From a bacterium (GTDB lineage Bacteria > UBA10199 > 2-02-FULL-44-16 > JAAZCA01): a DNA stretch of 33,817 nucleotides. The first letter of the stretch is position 1. Each line of letters opens with the position of its first letter. Positions 33,543-33,817 of the stretch are shown here, piece by piece. The stretch is taken from NCBI GenBank assembly GCA_041648665.1, contig JBAZOP010000030.1, positions 1 to 33,817 of the forward strand, given 5' to 3'. The position numbers and the translations under genes are program-made. The notes beneath the pieces were generated by a model, which saw only the letters and a list, made by a program, of their open reading frames with translations, ran no database searches and had not been told where the DNA came from.

Positions 33543-33817
33543 ATGGTTCGCGATCGATCCGAAGGCATTCTTCCAGACGGCTACCCATCTCTCCTCACCG
33601 AGATAAAGGCGCGCATCCAAAGGACGCGGGTCAAAGCAGCCCTCTCGGCCAATTGTGAACTCATCGAGCTCTACTGGGACATCGGGAAAAGCATCGTGGA
33701 ACGGCAAAGTGTCGAGGGGTGGGGCAGATCGATTGTCGAGCGGCTGGCAGCGGACATCCAACGGGCCTTTCCAGGCATTGGCGGTTTTTCGCCTCAGAAC
33801 ATCTGGAAGATGCGGGC
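33543..33817 (+). CDS. DUF1016/YhcG-type nuclease family protein, N-terminal part
   Basis: The first 91 residues are seen before the window ends. The sequence IELYWDIGKSIVERQ, WGRSIVERLAADIQ and FPGIGGFSPQNIWKMR matches the N-terminal domain of DUF1016 (YhcG) proteins, whose C-terminal half is a predicted PD-(D/E)XK nuclease. These genes often travel with restriction-modification or other defence genes and are frequently acquired horizontally. ATG 33543 has no ribosome binding site; the start is uncertain. The region just upstream is less G/C-rich than the operon before it. Confidence 0.85.
   Translation, partial: MVRDRSEGILPDGYPSLLTEIKARIQRTRVKAALSANCELIELYWDIGKSIVERQSVEGWGRSIVERLAADIQRAFPGIGGFSPQNIWKMR

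Overview
The window is dense, high-GC bacterial chromosome. The organism is Gram-negative: the window carries tolQ/tolR/tolA-like/tolB, two predicted lipoproteins with SurA/PpiC-type or unknown function, mltG, and a secDF-yajC translocon set. The gene complement (CtpA, TolB, PreA/PreT, queuosine genes beside secDF) fits a deltaproteobacterial-grade lineage, but this taxonomic guess is inference. No rRNA, tRNA or CRISPR array was seen.

Layout. (a) 1-3375, minus strand: start of a phosphofructokinase gene, the CtpA/S41 protease, glutamate racemase, a small acidic protein and a secreted protein with a C-terminal Asp-rich motif. (b) 3729-9596, plus strand: a clear promoter, then tolQ-tolR-tolA-tolB, a Ppx/GppA phosphatase, a PRMT-like methyltransferase and an E1-like (ThiF/MoeB) gene broken by a one-base frameshift. 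(c) 9586-12069, minus: threonine synthase and preA. (d) 12070-13219: an island of about 1.15 kb with one plus-strand HicB/Xre-type gene, bracketed by a 34-bp direct repeat and by two imperfect palindromes of roughly 200 bp. (e) 13220-23162, minus: preT, ygeW, a lipoprotein, ygeY, an allantoinase/HyuA-type amidohydrolase, an unusual PLP enzyme, ssnA, then mltG and ruvX. (f) 23255-33287, plus: acylphosphatase, PpiC-type isomerase, queA-tgt-yajC-secD-secF-recJ-queD-queC-DUF366. (g) 33543-end: the start of a DUF1016/YhcG-type gene.

The most interesting part is the catabolic block at 10858-21655. It contains relatives of the E. coli ygeW-ygeX-ygeY-hyuA-ygfK-ssnA cluster, which is linked to anaerobic purine/uric-acid breakdown and was formerly labelled 'selenium metabolism'. 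Three differences stand out. The big fused YgfK oxidoreductase is represented by separate PreA and PreT subunits. The cyclic amidohydrolase reads more like an allantoinase than like HyuA. The PLP enzyme in the cluster is not YgeX-like and has a different active-site signature (GSHK). The pair preT/preA, normally adjacent, is split by the HicB island, and preA appears to have gained its own, possibly leaderless, promoter.

A second theme is modification of tRNA with queuosine: queA, tgt, a queD homologue and queC lie together with yajC-secDF. The queD homologue lacks the canonical catalytic cysteine (it has ExxHDH), so it may be a PTPS-III-like enzyme. A DUF366 protein overlaps or abuts queC and may belong to the same pathway.
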